DNA from: Sorangium sp025924095
Lineage (GTDB): Bacteria; Myxococcota_A; Polyangia; Polyangiales; Polyangiaceae
Direction: 5' to 3'
Assembly (NCBI RefSeq): GCF_051521505.1
Contig: NZ_CP150356.1
Coordinates: forward strand, 8,370,001-8,434,000
Length of the DNA: 64,000 nt
Position numbers and translations under genes: made by a program
Shown here: one piece after another, positions 60,922-64,000 of the stretch
How positions within the stretch are numbered: the first letter of the stretch is position 1
Layout: each line of letters starts with the position of its first letter
The notes under the pieces: model-generated
What the model was told of the DNA's origin: nothing
Seen by the model: only the letters and a program-made list of their open reading frames with translations
The model's database searches: none

Positions 60922-61749
60922 TCACGCCGGATCGGCCAGGGGCTCATCTTCCGCTTCCGCTTCCGGCGGCGCGGCAGGCTCGGCTTGCGTCTCGGGGACA
61001 TCGCTGGCGCCGCTGTTCGAGCCCACCGGCCGCGATTGCCACGCCGCGAGCGGCTCGAGCAGCGCCGCGCTGACCTCCTCGCTGCCGGGCACGTCCGGGT
61101 CCGCGTGCGCGGCGACGCGGGTCGCATAGTCGCGAAGCCCGGCGAGCGTGGCCATGAACGCGGCGCGCACGTCGCCGGTCGGAGCGCTCTCGGGCTTCGG
61201 CGCGGTGATGTGCAGGGCCCGGCCGTAGGCCTCGTGCGCCTCCTCCAGGTGCGCGAGGAACCCCTCGCCGCCGAGCTTCTTGAACGTCCTGTCGTGCCGC
61301 GCGCCGCGGAGCGCGTCGAGGCGCGCCTTCGACTCCTTCCATTCGAGCTTGTACGGGAGCCGGGTGAACGAGAGGCCGTCCGGGTAAAGGATCTTGAAGA
61401 GATCCTTCGCCTCATCGAGGCTCGGGTTCCGCTCCGGCGGGAGCTTGCACCAGCCTCCGAGCCAGTCGAACGTCGCGCTCCACGCGCCGTCGAGGAGACG
61501 ATCGGCCTTCGGCTTTGTCTTCGTCTCCACCGGGTCGCCCCCCTGCGGCCGGGTGAGCGCCTCGAGCGTGGCGACCGCGGCGACCAGGCGCCCTTTCGAG
61601 CGCCCGATCGCCTCCGGGAGCTTCTTCGGCTTGAGCCGCCGCTCCCTGGCGTCAGCCACCGTGATGAGCTCCGTGGCGAGCACGACCGACTCGGCGGCGT
61701 TGAGGCGCGGGAGCGCGACGAGATCCTGGGAGGTGAATGAACGGGCCAT
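60922..61749 (-). CDS. Conserved hypothetical protein, 275 residues
   Basis: The product begins MARSFTSQDLVALPRLNAAE, continues with helices (RRLKPKKLPEAIGRSKGRLV; SLDEAKDLFKILYPDGLSF) and ends in an Ala/Pro/Glu-rich tail. AAGGAGTTCACC precedes the ATG and decides the start. No signal, membrane segment or known domain was seen. It borders the 43-bp repeat array at its 3' side. Confidence 0.72.
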   Translation of the reverse strand: MARSFTSQDLVALPRLNAAESVVLATELITVADARERRLKPKKLPEAIGRSKGRLVAAVATLEALTRPQGGDPVETKTKPKADRLLDGAWSATFDWLGGWCKLPPERNPSLDEAKDLFKILYPDGLSFTRLPYKLEWKESKARLDALRGARHDRTFKKLGGEGFLAHLEEAHEAYGRALHITAPKPESAPTGDVRAAFMATLAGLRDYATRVAAHADPDVPGSEEVSAALLEPLAAWQSRPVGSNSGASDVPETQAEPAAPPEAEAEDEPLADPA

Positions 61750-61865
61750 GGTGAACTCCTTCCCTGAAACGGCACAATCGTTTGCGCCGGGAAGGCGCGC
61801 CATGGCAAGAACGGAGCCACGCGCGACACCTCGGGTTTCGCGCTCTCCAATGCCCCGTGCATGCC

Positions 61866-61935
61866 TCTGACCAGGCCTGGACCGACCTGGACCGGCCTGT
61901 CTTGGCCGGCCAGACCAGGCCGGCCTGGCCGCGCA
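61866..61935. repeat. GC-rich palindromic cluster (GGCCTGG/CCAGGCC)
   Basis: Overlapping inverted repeats built from CCAGGCCTGG, GGCCTGTCTTGGCCGG and CCAGACCAGGCCGGCC lie in the 276-base gap between the hypothetical gene and the porin gene, both on the minus strand. They could form a hairpin that terminates porin transcription. No gene is present in the gap. Confidence 0.5.
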
Positions 61936-62025
61936 CAGGCCAGCGCGCAAGTCGCCACGAGCGCGACGCGCCGAGCTCTCCAGGCCTCCGGAGACCGCGC
62001 TCCCCAGGCGCGGCCCTTCCCCCCT

Positions 62026-63450
62026 TCAGAACGTGGCGTCGAGCTGGAGGCGACCGACGTGGCGGCCCTCGGAGGCGTCTTTGCCGAAGATGTAGAAATA
62101 GTCGCCCTGGAGCTTCAGGGCATAGCCGTTCAGGTAGTAGTTGAGCCCGCCGCCGACCTGCTTTCCCTGCGTGTCGACGAGCTCGACGAGCTTCGGATCG
62201 GTGCCGCGCTCGGCGAAGATCTGGTCCCATCGCGCGGCGACCTCGACCCGCTCGGTCAGCAGGAAGCCCGACTGGACGAAGTAGCCGTAGCCCGACCGGG
62301 TCCACTGCCGCGCGGGCGCGCCGTCGATCTCACCCTCGAAGGAGTCCCTCTCGGCGTGGCGCGCGACCGCCTCGGCCGAGAGCGAGAAGCCGGCGTACTT
62401 GAAGACGAGATCGGCCGCGCCATGCAGGTAGTCGGCCGCGCCGAGCGAGAGCGTCGTGCCGTAGGTGCTGTTCTGGCGGTTCGTCTGGTGGTTGTAGGCG
62501 CCCGCGACGCCGATCGCGAGCCGGGGCCTCGCCTCGCGCGAGAGGTCGCCCTCCTGGTCGTCGTCGAAGGCGCCGAACGGGCGGAACGAGAGCCGCGCGG
62601 CCAACAGCGGGCCGTGCTTCTGGCCGCCGAAGCGGTTGCGCCCCTCGCCGCCGCCCACGAAGAGATTGTAGGAGATCCGGCCTCCGAGGCCGAAGAGATC
62701 GGGCGACGAGAGCATCAGACCGACGTCGCGATCGAGGGTCAGCTCGCGGACGGCGATCTGGCGATCGACGAGCTGGAGCGTGAACTCCCGCGTGGTCCGC
62801 GCCCGGTCGAACGGGACGAAGAACTGGCCGACTCGCACGTTGAGATCGCGGATCCCCGTGTACTCGACGAAGGCGTCGAAGACCGGAGAGGCGCTGTCCT
62901 TCTCGAAATCGTTGCCGCCAAAGGCGAGCTGCACGTTGTACTTCAGGTCGGGCGAGACGACATGACCGCTCGTCGTGAGGCGCACCGTCTTGATGTTGAT
63001 CTCGTTTGTGTCGTCCTCCGCCGTGTGCGTGAGGGTCTCGCGGATCTGCACGCGGGCCCGGATCGTGGACGAGAAGCTGTCATCCGCCGCCCTGACGGTG
63101 AAGCCCTTTCCGGGGGCCGCCGTCACCTTGACGCCGCCGCCCTTGTCCTTCGCCTCCCGCTTCTGCCCGGCAGCCGCCTCCTTCTCGGCGGCCGCCCGGC
63201 GCTCCGCGGCGAGGCGCTCCTCCAGCGCGCGCTGCTGCTGCTCGAGCTCCGCGACCCGGCGACTCAGCTGCTCGACAGCAGCCGCCGCGCCGGCCTCCTG
63301 CGCCGCCGGAGGCGCCGGCGCAGCCGCCTGTGCCGGTGGCGGCGCCGAGGGCTCCTGAGCCGACGCCTGGAAGGGGAGCGCGGCGGCGAAGAGCGAGAGC
63401 GCTGCCGCCGCGCGGACCGTGTGCGACTTCGTTCGGTTGATCGATTTCAA
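62026..63450 (-). CDS. OprP/OprO-type phosphate-selective-like porin
   Basis: The 474-residue product has a signal peptide (cleavage near FQASAQE), a Pro/Ala stretch, a short coiled coil (QLSRRVAELEQQQRALEERL, about residues 58-85) for trimerisation, and a 16-strand-type barrel with motifs of the phosphate-selective porin family (DAFVEYTGIRDLNVRVGQF; PFDRARTTREFTLQLVDR; GYFVQSGFLLTERVEVAARWD; LDATF end with C-terminal Phe). It would form an outer-membrane pore; anion selectivity cannot be judged from sequence. A consensus-like promoter lies about 200 bases upstream. Confidence 0.85.
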   Translation of the reverse strand: MKSINRTKSHTVRAAAALSLFAAALPFQASAQEPSAPPPAQAAAPAPPAAQEAGAAAAVEQLSRRVAELEQQQRALEERLAAERRAAAEKEAAAGQKREAKDKGGGVKVTAAPGKGFTVRAADDSFSSTIRARVQIRETLTHTAEDDTNEINIKTVRLTTSGHVVSPDLKYNVQLAFGGNDFEKDSASPVFDAFVEYTGIRDLNVRVGQFFVPFDRARTTREFTLQLVDRQIAVRELTLDRDVGLMLSSPDLFGLGGRISYNLFVGGGEGRNRFGGQKHGPLLAARLSFRPFGAFDDDQEGDLSREARPRLAIGVAGAYNHQTNRQNSTYGTTLSLGAADYLHGAADLVFKYAGFSLSAEAVARHAERDSFEGEIDGAPARQWTRSGYGYFVQSGFLLTERVEVAARWDQIFAERGTDPKLVELVDTQGKQVGGGLNYYLNGYALKLQGDYFYIFGKDASEGRHVGRLQLDATF

Positions 63451-63652
63451 GCGTCTTTATCCTCGGATCAGACCCTCTGCTGCGCGTCCAGCCGGCACAG
63501 GCCGCCGGCGCGAAGGCGCACCACGCCCTCGCAGGCGGCGGACCCTCGCTCCCAGGCCTGCGCTTCACGCCACACGCGCAGACACCGGACAGCAGCCACG
63601 AGCGCCCCGCTGGGATCAGCGACGCCAGCAGGGAGCCACCGTGTCCTTGTCC

Positions 63653-63679
63653 AATATAACGGACGGTCGAGGCTGTCAA
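63653..63679 (-). promoter_or_regulatory. Housekeeping-like promoter of the porin gene
   Basis: On the minus strand TTGACA (63679-63674) and TATATT (63658-63653) are separated by 15 bases, in otherwise very GC-rich DNA. The distance to the ATG at 63450 implies a leader of about 195 bases. The rest of the 496-base gap to the next gene shows no gene. Confidence 0.6.
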
Positions 63680-63946
63680 GACATCCTGAAGATGGCACTA
63701 GCAGCGCCAAAACGCAGGAATGTACGCGCCAACACCTGCTTCAAACATCCGTCATGCCGGACACCGAGGACCGTCTCCGGCAGCGCTCGCCGGCAGTCGC
63801 CGGGCGCGGCGGTGGAGGGCGGCGCCGGGGCGGCGCGGACGCCGGATCGCGCGAAAGAGTTCCAACCGACCGCGGGGCCACTAAGATGGCCCCGACCACG
63901 CACGAGGCGCTCCGATCGGCGCCCCGTCGCGGCGCGTAGAGAGCTC

Positions 63947-64000
63947 ATGAGCCAGAACCCGGACCGCAGCGATCCGCTCCACATCGCCGGCAGCCTGATC
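63947..64000 (+). CDS. 5' end of a gene running off the right edge
   Basis: ATG after GAGAGCTC opens a frame without stop to the last base, giving 18 residues (MSQNPDRSDPLHIAGSLI). The final IAGSLI resembles the start of many myxobacterial Ser/Thr kinases, in which a Gly-x-Leu-Ile segment precedes the glycine loop, but the visible part is too short to assign. Confidence 0.4.
   Translation, partial: MSQNPDRSDPLHIAGSLI

Overview
The window is very GC-rich coding DNA with dense, overlapping genes. Its protein repertoire points to a Sorangium/Polyangium-type myxobacterium: eukaryote-like Ser/Thr kinases paired with TPR/PEGA-like secreted proteins, a MYXO-CTERM surface protein, an AgmX/PglI-type C-terminal domain, many Gly/Ser-linker lipoproteins, large multidomain sensor kinases and several ECF sigma factors. 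The genus is an inference from gene content. No rRNA, tRNA or CRISPR array was recognised.

Positions 1-24.8 kb. A kinase cut by the left edge overlaps a TPR/PEGA-like partner. Next come a translationally coupled MYXO-CTERM protein and OmpA/TSP3 protein (minus strand), an M1 metallopeptidase lipoprotein, a CheB-CheR-PAS-histidine kinase fusion followed by a lone receiver protein, an AgmX/PglI-type lipoprotein with a perfect 30-bp triplication, and two carbon-metabolism enzymes (a eukaryote-type hexokinase and 6-phosphogluconate dehydrogenase). A second kinase plus TPR/PEGA-like pair closes the block.

Positions 25-36.4 kb. Several lipoproteins, an ArsC/Spx-like protein with a tandem array of TGACATGTCA palindromes upstream, an ABC-F ATPase, an RsbRD-GAF-PAS-GAF histidine kinase, a 20-bp tandem repeat abutting an outer-membrane barrel gene, and a YceI-like lipoprotein.

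Positions 36.4-45.7 kb. This is the most interesting chromosomal block. A small Cys-ended lipoprotein-like peptide, a DUF692/MNIO enzyme and a DUF2063-type partner form a tight operon that looks like a bufferin/HvfABC-type RiPP system. It is followed within 6 kb by two ECF sigma factors, one coupled to an NrsF/DUF1109-like anti-sigma protein. Two exported-protein genes here share a nearly identical 60-bp leader. I infer a metal- or redox-stress regulon.

Positions 45.7-51.1 kb. A VOC protein, a Cys-rich protein coupled to an unrecognised helical-repeat protein, and two tandem Gly-rich (PGRS-like) lipoproteins.

Positions 51.1-60.9 kb. A mobile-element graveyard: two direct copies of a dispersed non-coding repeat, IS1-like transposase remnants in mirror-image modules each next to the same small gene, an IS21-type istA fragment with intact istB, a conserved 7-nt-loop hairpin seen three times, and a 43-bp tandem array. 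A SUMF1-like lipoprotein and several small unknown genes sit among them.

Positions 60.9-64 kb. A conserved hypothetical gene, a phosphate-selective-type porin with a recognisable promoter, and the first codons of a gene that runs off the right edge.
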